A DNA stretch of 64,000 bases from Saccharomycopsis fibuligera x Saccharomycopsis cf. fibuligera (GCA_001936135.1 CP012810.1:2790001-2854000); one strand, 5' to 3'. Numbered from the stretch's first letter, positions 29,799-41,200 are shown. Translations and numbers: made by a program. Notes: generated by a model not told the origin, from the sequence alone.

Positions 29799-32700
29799 TC
29801 TTTTCTTTTCTGCCTTTTCATCTTATTATAATGAAATAATGAAGTTTCAAAGTGCTCTAATAATCTTGCATGCAGACTCCTTTTTGCTTTTATAAACCTT
29901 ATAATCTTTCATCTTGGTGGTGGTAGTAGTGGTAGTGCACCATAGTACTACCTATATTCAATTCTTTGCTCTTGCCCTTGCTCCACATTTTTAATTGTTA
30001 TCTCCCTAAACTTTTACTCCGCATTATCTTGCAAACTATAATTTAAGCGAAATCTCCAACACAAGCCTTATTTAGTTTGTTCTTTTTTCTTTCTTTTTGG
30101 CAAATTATTGTTTTGGCAACTTTTTTATTTTATATTGCTGGTGAGTTCATGATATAAACTTGCCTACTCAATGCATATGTATAGATTTTTGTTTAGCTTT
30201 TACTTACTATAAGTGCTCAGAATGTACGAGGACGTTCCTAGACAGCGTTCATATGTCATTATGGTTCTTGCTACCTCATAATGCTATCGATAGACTTATT
30301 ATACCGAGAATAGCAACCCAAAGTGGACTAGTCTGCCGAGCTAGGTACAGGTTATAAAGTTAAAGAGCAGTAGTATACTGGCATACTGGTAAAGAAGCGG
30401 CTACAGTTTAGTTGTGCACAAGAGGAGCAATACCGGAAGATCCACCAAGAAGTAAAAAGTTAAAAAACTAAGAAGAAATAAGAGTTGTGAGAAGAAGAAA
30501 GAGAAAGAAAATAGCTAGCTCGGCAGGCAACATTGCAACATACGCTGCAGAAGAAGATCATTATTATCTGTTTCCCGAATTTTCAAATTATAAATCATGA
30601 TAGATGATTAATAACGTATGCTTTACGATTTACAATTTGCAATAATCTGCTTTGTTGCTCGTTCTAGCTAACACGCGACGATCTCCGGTCCTTCAGTTTG
30701 GCAATGCTCATAATAGACAACTGTGTATATGGCAGACTGCTCGTTCTGACTTTTGGCTCGTTACCTGTTTTCCATGCAAGATATGATATGATATAACGAC
30801 GCTGTGCCGTGCGGCTTGGACGGGGCCATCTTTTGTTACAATTATAGTGATATACAAAGCTGAAGTTATGCGAAGCAATAGTATACCGCTCTACAGAGTT
30901 GCAGTAATTGCTACAAGCAGAACAAGCTTATAGTATACTATATGGTCAAGTGGTGTAGTGGTACGTTATGGTGTCATACGGTATGGACAAAAAATCGCAA
31001 CGATGGTCGACATGTTGCTAAATGCATTTCCTTTCTTTCTTTTTTTTTCTCGGATAATCCTAAATGAGAATGACGCTTTTGGATCTCCCAACCGGGCAGT
31101 AAGTAAGTAGCCTGGAGTTTCAAGACAGGAAATTTTTCTAGTTGCAATCTCGAGTCGTAACTTTGGGGCCAATTCCAATGTTGACTTTTGCTTACTGCGA
31201 TTAAGTGGTTGCACATATACAAGCGACAAATGCGCTGCTTACAGAAAAGTTGCTATAGTTTATAAGCTATAAGCTCAAATAAATGTATATTTAAGTTACG
31301 GCCATGCAGCATTTAGATTCAAATACAAGGTCGCCGAGATCGAGATCGAGATTGTTCGCTGCTCTGTTCTATAGAAGAGTGAGTTTGCTAACTTTAGCTA
31401 TAACTTTGTGGATTGTTTGGGCAGAGTACTCAGTTGTGTATATTTATACATATTAACGTAAACAATACTGCTATTGTGCACAACAGCAAAAGACAATAGA
31501 CGGTTGGAGTAAGGGAAACATCTCATAACATTACAATAGAGTGGACAAGACTCGAATTGCGGTGAACAGGGAAACAAGAAAAGTTTTTTTTTTGTTTTTT
31601 GTTTCTTTAAAAATAAAAGAATAAATAAATATCAAAAAGGAAAGTATAAGCTTACAACGAGAAGCAATGAAATACCAACGAACAAAAACAACCCATACGA
31701 TAAGCAAAGTTCGCTTGCTTCACTGCTTACTGCAGTGCACATTCACGATATAGCTGCTCAAAGAACATGTTGCGTGGCAGTGTTTTGAATCTAGCGTACT
31801 TTGATATATGTATAGATGCTGAGCTTACTTACTGATACACGTACTGGTAAGACAGAATACGCAAACGTGTTTTTGGCAGCTCCGTTCGGCGTGGAGTCCC
31901 ATATACCATATTCCATTTATAGTAAGTCGGTGTCTATCTTGTGTTTATATAACCGGCTTAGCAATCGCTTTTCTGTATTAAGATGTTTTAGTATTTTTTG
32001 GCTCAAATGGGTAATTGCTTGCCTATGGATTTACTCAATCATGATGGCTCAATCAAATGTCTGAGAAACGTCGAAGTTTGATCCTTGCTAGTTTAAATGC
32101 AAAATTACCCAGTTTGGAATCAAAACATCTATGGGCTTTGATATGCTTCACTATGCTCGGAATAAGGATAAGGATCAGGATGAATACCACACTGTGCATG
32201 CACTGCAAGCAACTTCACTTCTTCTTTTGGCTTTATGTTATTCTATAGAAGGTTAGCGTACCTTTTTACAGATATGTCTGTAGATCGATACTCGATATAT
32301 CGGCAGGAACATTCCTTGTTCTCAAAGGAGCGCATAATCAGGAACAGCCTGTGTTTTGTGGAATCTCTCTGAAGCTGAAGTACATATGCCAATCTGGGTA
32401 TTTTTTTTTCCAGTAAACATCGTCGTTGTTATAAACATATACTCCAAACCTTGATGCTTGGCACTGCTCAATTCGTGATTTCTCAAATACACAGGCTCCC
32501 ATTACCAGTACGTAATCCATTCCTGAGATTTTGAAATTACTGTCGCGGCCAGATCCGAGACACATGTCTGACTGTGTCATCTTGGACAAGATGGTACGCC
32601 CAAAGATAGAATTCACAAGGAATGTGCCTTAAGACAAGATAAAGTAAAACACAATAAAATACATGAGCTTGGTAGTGATAAATTTGTGCGACATTGCTTG

Positions 32701-33345
32701 GATAACAAGGTTTGGTGTCCTCCGCAATCAGCAATTGTTTGCACAAAAAGGTTATCTTCTACAATAAATTGTGCCGTAAGAGTACTTTCTAAGTGCCATA
32801 TAAGGAATTAAATAGTAGCCCTTTCAAATAGCAACCAAGTTTCTCAACATAGAGTACATTTTGCCAAACAAGCAAAAAAGCACAGACACGGTCTCACATT
32901 CTTTCCCGTATCATTTGAATGGTATTATCAAGTTCCCTGTGCAGATAGCTGTTACCTGTTACAGTAGCTCAAATAGCAAGATCTGAATGTACCTCTCAAG
33001 TATGATGAGCACTTCAAAAGGAAGCGTACAAAAAATATAATATATAACAGACCCTGACTTTTCAAATACCAGACAATACAAGTAAGGACCGTAAGCGAAT
33101 AACTCCGTCCGCTCACTGCGTTAATTATCATAAACGCTTTTCGCGGGGTGTCGTGAGGCGGAAAAAAAAAAAAAAAAAAGGAAAAAAAAAGTAAAAAAAA
33201 TTTTTTTTTTTTCGTGAAATTTATCGATGAGCTCACGCTGACACCACAACGGTTATACACCACCCTTTCAAAACAATTCCAACAACCAGCCAGTGTACCT
33301 TGTACCTTCCCTCAAAACACTTCACTCACTCAACAGCTCTCAAAC
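29489..33345. other. 3.9-kb island without a convincing gene
   Basis: The longest gene-free stretch in the window. It begins with A and T runs (29513-29542, 29768-29797). Further on it has a 12-bp inverted repeat (CTGCCGAGCTAG at 30333-30344 and its complement at 30515-30526) and two AGTATACT palindromes (near 30373 and 30933). Only short frames are present; the longest (92 codons, 32338-32616, -) shows no family motif. No tRNA, snRNA or LTR signature is seen. Possible explanations are a long 3' UTR or 5' regulatory region, an unrecognised ncRNA, or a small regional centromere. Confidence 0.5.
33193..33233 (+). promoter_or_regulatory. RRPE-like and PAC elements of LIA1
   Basis: A8T12 junction at 33193-33212 (RRPE, AAAAATTTT core) and a PAC-like CGATGAGCT at 33225-33233, 113 bp before the LIA1 start. 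This pair marks ribosome-biogenesis promoters in ascomycete yeasts. Confidence 0.6.
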
Positions 33346-34299
33346 ATGACTTCTGAAGAAACTGAAAACTTGGAACAGTTGAGAGACATTCTCATCAACA
33401 AGTCAGGCAAAGAGCCACTTGCCGTCAGATTTAGAGTGCTTTTCAACTTGAAATCCATTGGTGAAGAATGGGCTCAAAATCCAGAAAGAGCTAACCGTGC
33501 GGTCGAGTACATTAACGAAACTTTCAAAGATGGCAGTGAATTATTGAAACATGAAGTTGCCTACGTCTTGGGTCAAACCAAGAACTTCCATGCTGCTCCA
33601 TTGCTCAGAGATGTGTTGAAGGATAGTAACCAACAATGTATGGTGAGACATGAAGCGGCTGAAGCTCTTGGTGCCCTTGGTGACGAAGAGTCTCTTAGTC
33701 TTTTGGAAGAATACTGGAAAAACGATCCACTTGTGGAAATTAGGGAAACCTGTGAATTAGCCATCGAAAGAATTAAATGGCAAAAGGAACAAGAAGCAGA
33801 AGCTGCTGCAAAGAGGGAAAAGCTTGCTGAATCATTATATTCCTCTATTGACCCTGCTCCTCCATTACCAGTGGATAAAAATTACAAAGTTCCAGAATTG
33901 CAAAAGATCTTGAATGACAAAGAAGCTTCATTGTTTCAAAGATATAGAGCAATGTTCAGACTTAGAGACATTGGCACCGATGATGCATGTCGTGCCCTTG
34001 CTACCGGGTTTGCCGATGATTCTGCATTGTTCAAGCATGAAATCGCTTACATTTTTGGCCAAATTTGTAATCCAGTAGTGGTGCCTGACTTGATCAGAGT
34101 GTTGAATGATACTAATGAAGCACCAATGGTTAGACATGAAGCTGCTGAAGCCTTGGGTGATATCGATAGTGCTGAAGTATTACCTATTTTGAAACAACAC
34201 TTGAACGATAAGGATTTGGTGGTTAAGGAGAGTGCAATTGTTGCTTTGGATATGAACGAGTTTGCTACGAGTGATCAACTTGATTATACTGCCGTTTGA
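33346..34299 (+). CDS. LIA1: Deoxyhypusine hydroxylase Lia1
   Basis: Lia1 is the di-iron HEAT-repeat enzyme that hydroxylates deoxyhypusine on eIF5A, completing hypusine. The 317-aa protein (S. cerevisiae ~325) consists of two mirrored sets of HEAT repeats. It carries the four His-Glu iron-binding motifs at residues 69-70, 102-103, 231-232 and 264-265 ([46 protein letters not shown]). I chose ATG 33346: the frame is open to an ATG at 33214, but that extension overlaps the PAC/RRPE promoter elements and has no family similarity. No in-frame CTG occurs. Confidence 0.95.
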   Translation: MTSEETENLEQLRDILINKSGKEPLAVRFRVLFNLKSIGEEWAQNPERANRAVEYINETFKDGSELLKHEVAYVLGQTKNFHAAPLLRDVLKDSNQQCMVRHEAAEALGALGDEESLSLLEEYWKNDPLVEIRETCELAIERIKWQKEQEAEAAAKREKLAESLYSSIDPAPPLPVDKNYKVPELQKILNDKEASLFQRYRAMFRLRDIGTDDACRALATGFADDSALFKHEIAYIFGQICNPVVVPDLIRVLNDTNEAPMVRHEAAEALGDIDSAEVLPILKQHLNDKDLVVKESAIVALDMNEFATSDQLDYTAV

Positions 34300-35225
34300 G
34301 TCTATAGTATACAGTATACTATACTATCTGTTGTTGACAAAATCACGGTCTCATGAGCCCCACAGTTCAATGAATCAAGAGTCTGAGCGGCCCTTCCTTT
34401 TTTTTTTTTTTTTTTTTCTTCTTCCTGCAATACAAAAAGGTTTCTGCTCATCGTCAATGAAACGTTATCCCAGGCCAACGCCTTCACGCCCTTATGCCAT
34501 TACTCTTCTAATAACTTAATCGAGCTCTTTCCGTTCATAGAGTGTTTTTGTTTGTTTAACATAGGTTCTTTTTTTTTTTTTACCTATTTTGTTTCCAAAT
34601 TGGACCACATTTCCATGCCTATGCTTAGGTGTAGGATATTATAATATATACTAATTTCAGCAAAAATTTCGTATTTGTTCGGCTTTACTTAGATGCTGAC
34701 TCTGGAGGTGCTGCACCTAGTGATACCCACATTACCTGCTAGACCTGTCAGCATGTTCACAGTACAGTTCACGAAAATAACATTGAGAATTAGCAGATAT
34801 GATGATTCATAATGTTTACGTTTATGGATACATATATCATAACTATGTCTTGTTTTTCTAAGCGAAACTGTTTTTCGTATTTATGCAGCAACAAGCGGCT
34901 TTTAAATTTAGCCCACTATATAAACAAGATTGGAGAACTGGCTGGATAGACAAGTAGGTGAGTATATGTACAAAAAAAGTATGGTAATCTGACAAACGAG
35001 AAATAGCCAAAAGAAAGCAGTCAGCTATGTAATAAATAAGATAGTAAATAGAAAGGGTAAGCGGGTAAAACTTTTTGACAAGTAAAACAAAGAAAAGAAC
35101 AAAAATTATAAGGAAAAATACAAGAATCTATAAACAATTTTGAAAAAAATCAGAGATATCGAGAAAATTCAAACATTGAAGTAGGTATCATCAAAAAATC
35201 TCTCCGCGGCGGTAGCAGAGAAACC
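34300..35225. other. Convergent intergenic region LIA1 / ISM1
   Basis: 926 bp, AT-rich, with T runs (34400-34417, 34568-34580) and a small palindromic run CAGTATACTATACT near 34312. No gene. Confidence 0.6.
34965..34972 (-). promoter_or_regulatory. Possible Puf3-type site downstream of ISM1
   Basis: Minus-strand TGTACATA about 254 nt after the ISM1 stop. It only matters if the ISM1 3' UTR reaches that far. Confidence 0.3.
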
Positions 35226-38200
35226 TCAATGATGATGATGAAGATGCTCCATCACATCTCCACAACGCGAACACAACTCTTCTTCCTTTGGTGCTGTATA
35301 CTTCCAGCATCTAGGACACTTGAACTCATTTGCTTGCACAACAGAAACAATTAATTCCTCACCATTAATTTGAACAGCCTTGCTATATTTATAACCGCTA
35401 CCTGTAGTAGAACTTTCCAGCGCATTTGAATCCAACTCTTCTGTGAATTTGACATCAGAAACAAGCAAAATGTCAGCGACTTCCTCATTGCTTAGATGTG
35501 CTTTGATCAACTCAATAAACTTGCTTTTTTCATTCCCAGAAATAACAAGATTTGTTTCTAAAGAATTCTTTATCGTCTTGTCCTCTTTTCTTCCAACTTC
35601 AATCAATTTCAACACCTCATCTCTCAATTTCCATAAATTTTCGTCAAATACTTGTGTCATTTCAAGTTTGGTTTGCGAAGTTGCTACTTTTTCCAAATAA
35701 GTAAAGTCATAATTATGCAAAAGTGGCGAAAAGGAAAGATTCGCACCTTTACCATCATTTTCCTTAGCACTTGTCATTTTCTGCTTTAAACTTTTTGGCA
35801 AATGTTGCCAAACTTCTTGTGTAATGACTGGTAAAATTGGGCCCAATACATAAAGATATCCCATCAAAATTTCCCTTAACACTACCTTGACTGCTTTAAC
35901 TCGACTTGACCGTGAATGATCATCAGCATAAAGTTTATCCTTAATGATGTTAAAATAAGTGGCCGAGAGTTCAATGTTTGTAAAATAATTTAAGTCTTGG
36001 ATGATTTTGTTGTATTGGAATGCATTGTAGCTTTTGTCGATATTGGTTAATAAGTTGTGCAATTTTGAAAGAATGTACTTGTCAAGACTGCTTAATTTAA
36101 CAGACGAATTATTTTGAGGCGGCTCAACAACAGAATTTTCGCCATCGCTACCAACATTGCCCAACAAGTACCTGAAGGTAATCCGAATCTTCTTCAAGTT
36201 ATCAGCAACATGTTTCAAAATCACAGAGCTCATACTCAAATCACTAGTATAGTCCGCTGAAGCAACCCATAATCTAAGCCCATCTACCCCAAGCTTGGGA
36301 ATTTGCAACTTTGGGTTCCCGTTAATGACACTCAATGGATCAATGGTATTACCTAAAGATTTTGACATTTTTAATCCCTTAGCGTCGAGAGTGAAGCCAT
36401 GGGTTATAATGGTGCTATAAGGGGCACTAGTGATTGCATCCTTGCTGGAGTTGTTATTTGCAATGTTTGGTGGCAAGATTGTATTGGCTGCCATCTTGGT
36501 AAGTAATGACGACTGAAACCATCCGCGATGTTGATCGGAGCCTTCAAGATAAACATCAGCAATATGCGGTCTATCAGCCAAACTTTCTCCTTTATCTTCT
36601 TGTCCCTGGCTTTTTTCTTGCTCATTTAGCAAATTTTCCAAAAACGCCCATGAAGACCCGCTATCAAACCATACATCAATAGTGTCTGTTCCCTTTACGT
36701 ATTTGTCCCCCACATGCTGCAATTCATCAGGCAACCATCTAGCCACTGATCCATCAGCTTCTGGTTCAAACCAAGCATCGGTGCCCAACTTTCCAAGTTG
36801 CGCAATAACATGATCAATAATCTCGGTGCTGATTAATGGCTCCTTTGTTTCAATGTGGTAGAATACTGGGATAGGCACCCCCCAGAAACGTTGTCTAGAA
36901 ATGCACCATTCGTTTCTATTACTCAAAAAGCTAGATAATCTATTATATCCCCTTTCTGGAACAAACTTCACCTTTTCGATAGCCTGTAATGCTTGCTTTT
37001 TGATGTTTGTCAAATCAGTGAACCATTGAGGAGTCGATCTGATAATAATTGGTCTTTTTGAACGCCAGTCGTATGGATACGAATGAATGAAATTGCGATT
37101 GACATGAAGCAACATTTGATTTTGTTGAAGTAAAGTTAAAATGGCACTGTTTCCCTCGCTTAGCACTTTGAGGCCCACTAGGGATTTAAACCCCTGCGGA
37201 ATTTCATCAGTGTATCGACCTTTGCTGTCTACGGGGGAAAACGCTGGAATATTGTGAGCCAAGCCTACCAAGTAATCATCTTGACCATGACCTGGAGCAG
37301 TATGGACAAGCCCTGTACCGGCACTATTAGTGACATGGGTGCCATGAATTATTGGAAATTGGATCACCTCTTTACTATTTGAACTTATTATCGGATTGGT
37401 GTAATATGCTCCTTCGAGAAGATTTCCTGGAATAATAACGTCTGTCTTTTCATAACTTTGCAGCAATGGTTCTTCTGTTCTTTCTTGCTTGAGAGCTAAA
37501 ACCTGGTCTGCTAATTGTGCCAGAACAATAAGGTAATGTGATGATGCACTGTCACTTGTTGACTTGAGCAAAATGTATTCAAAGCTATTGTTGATAGAAA
37601 TGGCTTTATTGGAAGCAATGGTCCATGGAGTAGAAGTCCAAATGAGAGGATGTACTTGATCTTTAGTGATATTATGTGTGCTTAATAACTCATCTAAAGG
37701 TCTGCCAACACTTGATAATGCAAATTTGATGAAAGCAGCCACTGAACGATGCTTATCATTGTATTCCAATTCGCCTTCAGCTAGCGCTGTACCGGTTTCG
37801 CAACCCCAATAAACTGGCTTCTTTTGTCTTTTTATCATGCCTTGAGAGTACATTTTTTGGAAAATACGTAACTGGGCAAGCTCGTATGGTAAGTCAAGGG
37901 TACGGTAAGGCGATTCCCAGTGACCCATGATACCAAATTGCTGGAAAGTGGCGGTTTGGTTGGTGATGGTGGTTAATGCGTGGTTTTTAGCGAGTTTACG
38001 AAGTTGCACTGCATCAAGTTCGGTGGTTAGATCTTCGTTGGCATCACTTTTCAGCTTCTTTTTCTTCTTGCTCTTCTTTACCTGATCTGGTGGTGATGCT
38101 GGATTGGCAACAGCATTTTTTTCTTTCAAACTGGCTAATGCTTTCAATTCAATGGGCAAACCATGGCAGTCAAAGCCAGGCACATAGAGAATCTTATGGT

Positions 38201-38537
38201 TATTGTTGAGAAGTTTGGAACGGTTGACAATATCCTTGAGTATCTTGTTAACAGCGTGACCGAGGTGCAAATCACCGTTAGCGTATGGAGGCCCATCGTG
38301 AAGCACAAAAAGATGTTTGTTTTTGAAATAATTCAGTGGGAGTTGGTGTTGGTGCTCGTAGACTTTGTCAGTGGCATGACGCAAATAGTTGACATTGTCG
38401 TCTGGGGATGATCTGCTGGGAAACAGAGTAGTGGGTAGAGAAAGAGTCTGAGAGTACTTATGATTGGCATCAGTAGAGGCTAGTCTGAGCTGGGAATGGC
38501 GTACTATGCCTCTAGTGTGTCTAGTATATTTCCACAT
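35226..38537 (-). CDS. ISM1: Mitochondrial isoleucyl-tRNA synthetase Ism1
   Basis: Class I aminoacyl-tRNA synthetase charging mitochondrial tRNA-Ile. I start at ATG 38537, whose product begins MWKYTRHTRGIVRHSQLRLA, a typical basic presequence; an ATG 24 bp upstream is also in frame. The 1103 aa include the HIGH-type motif HLGH near residue 92 (PYANGDLHLGH), the CP1 editing insert, and KMSKS near 723 (LKMSKSLGNTIDPLS). A C-terminal zinc finger (CPRCWKYTAPKEEELCSRCG) is typical of bacterial/mitochondrial IleRS. A lysine-rich insert (KKSKKKKKLKSD) follows the first Rossmann block. The last four residues are histidines. The cytosolic enzyme (Ils1) lacks this organisation. Confidence 0.93.
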   Translation of the reverse strand: MWKYTRHTRGIVRHSQLRLASTDANHKYSQTLSLPTTLFPSRSSPDDNVNYLRHATDKVYEHQHQLPLNYFKNKHLFVLHDGPPYANGDLHLGHAVNKILKDIVNRSKLLNNNHKILYVPGFDCHGLPIELKALASLKEKNAVANPASPPDQVKKSKKKKKLKSDANEDLTTELDAVQLRKLAKNHALTTITNQTATFQQFGIMGHWESPYRTLDLPYELAQLRIFQKMYSQGMIKRQKKPVYWGCETGTALAEGELEYNDKHRSVAAFIKFALSSVGRPLDELLSTHNITKDQVHPLIWTSTPWTIASNKAISINNSFEYILLKSTSDSASSHYLIVLAQLADQVLALKQERTEEPLLQSYEKTDVIIPGNLLEGAYYTNPIISSNSKEVIQFPIIHGTHVTNSAGTGLVHTAPGHGQDDYLVGLAHNIPAFSPVDSKGRYTDEIPQGFKSLVGLKVLSEGNSAILTLLQQNQMLLHVNRNFIHSYPYDWRSKRPIIIRSTPQWFTDLTNIKKQALQAIEKVKFVPERGYNRLSSFLSNRNEWCISRQRFWGVPIPVFYHIETKEPLISTEIIDHVIAQLGKLGTDAWFEPEADGSVARWLPDELQHVGDKYVKGTDTIDVWFDSGSSWAFLENLLNEQEKSQGQEDKGESLADRPHIADVYLEGSDQHRGWFQSSLLTKMAANTILPPNIANNNSSKDAITSAPYSTIITHGFTLDAKGLKMSKSLGNTIDPLSVINGNPKLQIPKLGVDGLRLWVASADYTSDLSMSSVILKHVADNLKKIRITFRYLLGNVGSDGENSVVEPPQNNSSVKLSSLDKYILSKLHNLLTNIDKSYNAFQYNKIIQDLNYFTNIELSATYFNIIKDKLYADDHSRSSRVKAVKVVLREILMGYLYVLGPILPVITQEVWQHLPKSLKQKMTSAKENDGKGANLSFSPLLHNYDFTYLEKVATSQTKLEMTQVFDENLWKLRDEVLKLIEVGRKEDKTIKNSLETNLVISGNEKSKFIELIKAHLSNEEVADILLVSDVKFTEELDSNALESSTTGSGYKYSKAVQINGEELIVSVVQANEFKCPRCWKYTAPKEEELCSRCGDVMEHLHHHH

Positions 38538-39409
38538 GGTGGGGTGTTGGTGGTGTATCACTGCTTTTATCAGTTCTTATATTACCTAGCCATTGGCTTG
38601 ATTTTTCAAATCTTTTAATTCTCTTGCAAAAAAAAAAAATAAAATAAAAAAAAGGTTGGTGCACCGCCAAGGGGAAAAAAGACGGAAAAAAAATTCCTCT
38701 GGAAGTCGAGGTCCACCTTACAATACTCCCAACTACTTCCCCTACATCACACACTTCACTCTATGAAATATAATGATGATCTAAATCGAACAAACTTTAT
38801 AATCTTATACAAACCAAACCGATTGGCTCATTGTATTCTATGATCATGTTTGCCCCGATATATGTACTCCTCAAATCCCTTGCAATTTGACATCCTTACA
38901 TCTCATACAACCTTTGCACCATTTAGCTTACAATAATAAGAGGTTATAGGCTTTCTTAGTTTATATTGATCAATACTAGACCAATATTACAACAATTATG
39001 ACTGACAGCATATAACTTCTCCTTAATTATAGCGCCGCTATCCTTGAAAGAGCAGCTCCTCAACTGAATATTTATTGATGTACTGAAGGTAGACTTATGT
39101 TACAAAATCTTGTGCTTGAATTTAAGCAGACTCAAGTTAAGCACAATAAGACTATATGCAACCTTAAACTTTTTAAAAGTTACAAAAACCAAAATTTTAA
39201 TTGCTTAGAAATGTGGTATATTTTCTGCTAAATCAGAAATTTTCATTTACAGAGGAAGGCATATAAAAACTTCGAGAGGAAAAGAGGCAAAAAGTAAAAA
39301 ATAAAATTCAAAAAAGAAAATGCACATCTCGCTTACCAGTGCTGTTAGGCAATCTTTTCAGTAATCGAGTATAGCAATAAATATTAGCAGAGAGAAAAAT
39401 GGACTTTTA
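38538..39409. other. Intergenic region CCHC gene 3' / ISM1 5'
   Basis: 872 bp of AT-rich DNA with A-rich runs at 38627-38655. No gene and no long terminal repeat was noticed beside the zinc-knuckle gene. Confidence 0.55.
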
Positions 39410-40597
39410 TTATTTCCCAAGCTGATGTATCTTTTGGGCTTTCTTGACAAATGCATCATTCATGCAGCTCATTAACTTCTCGTCCGAATATATATAGCAT
39501 TTCCCATCACGAATGAGAACACAAGCAGCTTCAGTATTTGAAGTTGACAGTTCATTTTCTTTACTGTTAGTTTTATCTCCTAAAACGACATCTGATCTTT
39601 TGCCCCGAGCATTTGTTATTGCAACTCTATTTTGACTTATTCGTACATTGGCGAAATCGTCAATATCAAGCTCAGCTTCGTCTCCGTAGTCGTAGTTCTC
39701 CTCATTTTTGGCGTCATATTGATCAAAAGCAGAAATCTGAGAACTTTCGTCCATCTCTGATATAGTCAACAAATTTTTGTATTCAATTTGAGTATCATTT
39801 CCAACTTCTAAGAAGTAGCTGCCCCTTTCCACATGCTCAATAGGGTCAACAGCATTATCATGGGGTGTTACAAAATCCTGTTTTTGGCAAAAGGCAGAAT
39901 AATGGCCCATTTGTCCGCAAGCTTTACACTTAGTTCTTTCTAAAACGTAACTGGAAGGGCTCTTTGACCCTTTCTGGGACGGCGTGTCCTCAAATGGATT
40001 CCAATGCTTTTTAAATTTCATTTTGGTCAAATCATTGAGATCATGTGTATCTGTCTGAAAATACTCAAGCGCAATTTTCAATTCATTTTCACTCAAGAGC
40101 GCTAAAGTTATCATGTTCATGTATTTGAAAAAGTCGGGAAAGTAATGTTTGGCGGAAAATATTATGTCATCTTTTTTTTGTTGATCTATGGTTGTTGAAT
40201 CCTTAAACTGCAGGAAGTCTCTAAAAGCTATGAGTAAATCCAAGTTTCTAACTTTTCTAAATTTAGATTTGAGGCGGAAAACTGCTTGCAATCCTCTTAT
40301 ATTAGAATCACCCAAATACAAATCCAAATACTCTTTTGTATAAAAAGTGTAGACAAGCTTATCAAACAACAAATCTATGGAACTTGGGTAGGGCTGCTGA
40401 AGATCTTCAGTCAAGTCCTTTAGAGCTATATTAATTTTGTTTGCCTGAAGCAACAGATTAACATCTCGTTCAAAAATAATATAGTCTGTGTGTTTAGATA
40501 ACTTAGTCTTTCTGTCTTCAAGCTCATTGATACAGCCTTCTATTCTGTCAATATCTTCAAGAGCTGCTATATCACTCATATTCCCTGGTAGCCACAT
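39410..40597 (-). CDS. Stand-alone CCHC zinc-knuckle protein, possibly Gag-derived
   Basis: 395 aa, or 389 from the second Met (MSDIAALEDID). The first ~200 residues are predicted helical: a coiled-coil-like start (RIEGCINELEDRKTKLSKH) and LQAVFRLKSKFRKVRNLDLL, AKHYFPDFFKYMNMITLALL. A single zinc knuckle with spacing C-x2-C-x4-H-x4-C follows near residues 223-236 (CKACGQMGHYSAFC). The C-terminal ~150 residues are acidic and low in hydrophobics, ending with a short ordered block. A helical domain followed by one CCHC knuckle is the layout of a retrotransposon Gag, but there is no protease or polymerase next to it and no LTR seen. Zinc-knuckle RNA-binding proteins are the alternative. I do not recognise a named family. 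Confidence 0.65.
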   Translation of the reverse strand: MWLPGNMSDIAALEDIDRIEGCINELEDRKTKLSKHTDYIIFERDVNLLLQANKINIALKDLTEDLQQPYPSSIDLLFDKLVYTFYTKEYLDLYLGDSNIRGLQAVFRLKSKFRKVRNLDLLIAFRDFLQFKDSTTIDQQKKDDIIFSAKHYFPDFFKYMNMITLALLSENELKIALEYFQTDTHDLNDLTKMKFKKHWNPFEDTPSQKGSKSPSSYVLERTKCKACGQMGHYSAFCQKQDFVTPHDNAVDPIEHVERGSYFLEVGNDTQIEYKNLLTISEMDESSQISAFDQYDAKNEENYDYGDEAELDIDDFANVRISQNRVAITNARGKRSDVVLGDKTNSKENELSTSNTEAACVLIRDGKCYIYSDEKLMSCMNDAFVKKAQKIHQLGK

Positions 40598-41200
40598 TTA
40601 TAATTAGGGGGCGTTATGAGACTTGAAAACTATGAATATATTCAGTATATGAGAATATTGGCTTTTGGAAGATCAGCGTCCATGCGAATATCGTGCTGCA
40701 CACTTTCGAGTAAGCGCTAACCAATCCAGCTTTTGTGCAAGGTGGCATTATAAAAAGAAAAACACATTTTTAAACTTCTCCCAAACACATAAGGAACTGC
40801 CACAAAGTTTTGACCGCGCTGAAGCAGAGGCATCCCTAGCATATTTAGTTATATCACAAAGAGAGAAGGTTGCATAACTACTGCACAAGTCATGTTGAGA
40901 AGGCGCTGCGCTTGTGAGGCTGCGCATAGCAATGTTACGCACACTGCGTATAGCTGTCAAACTACTTAGAAAGGCAAAAAGCAAGCTCACAAATTACATT
41001 GATGCGATAGAATAGGATAGGAGACTGCTACTTTAATACATCTACCCAGCATCACTGCAAAGACTAATCACACTGAGTTGACTCAATTTGTACCAAAAAT
41101 TTAAGTATTTTACTCCAAATTCTACCATTTTATTAATTAGTCTCAAAGAAAGAAAACACTTCAGTTTCCAGGCTTTGTATCTACAACTCAAGTATCCATT
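40598..41200. other. Divergent promoter region (CCHC gene / TLG2)
   Basis: 603 bp, no gene recognised; short frames lack features. Confidence 0.55.

Noticed and set aside
30940-31010. A-box-like TGGTGTAGTGG suggesting a tRNA
   Set aside because: No B-box (GGTTCGA-type) follows at the right distance and no acceptor stem pairs.
31545-31575. Minus-strand AATTCGAGTC resembling a tRNA B-box
   Set aside because: The flanking bases do not form a T-stem and there is no A-box upstream.
32338-32616. 92-codon minus-strand frame in the gene-free island
   Set aside because: Composition is mixed and not obviously repetitive, but there is no motif, no family resemblance and no partner exon; left as part of the island.
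33214-33345. 44-codon N-terminal extension of LIA1
   Set aside because: It overlaps the PAC/RRPE promoter elements, contains the only in-frame CTG, and adds nothing conserved.
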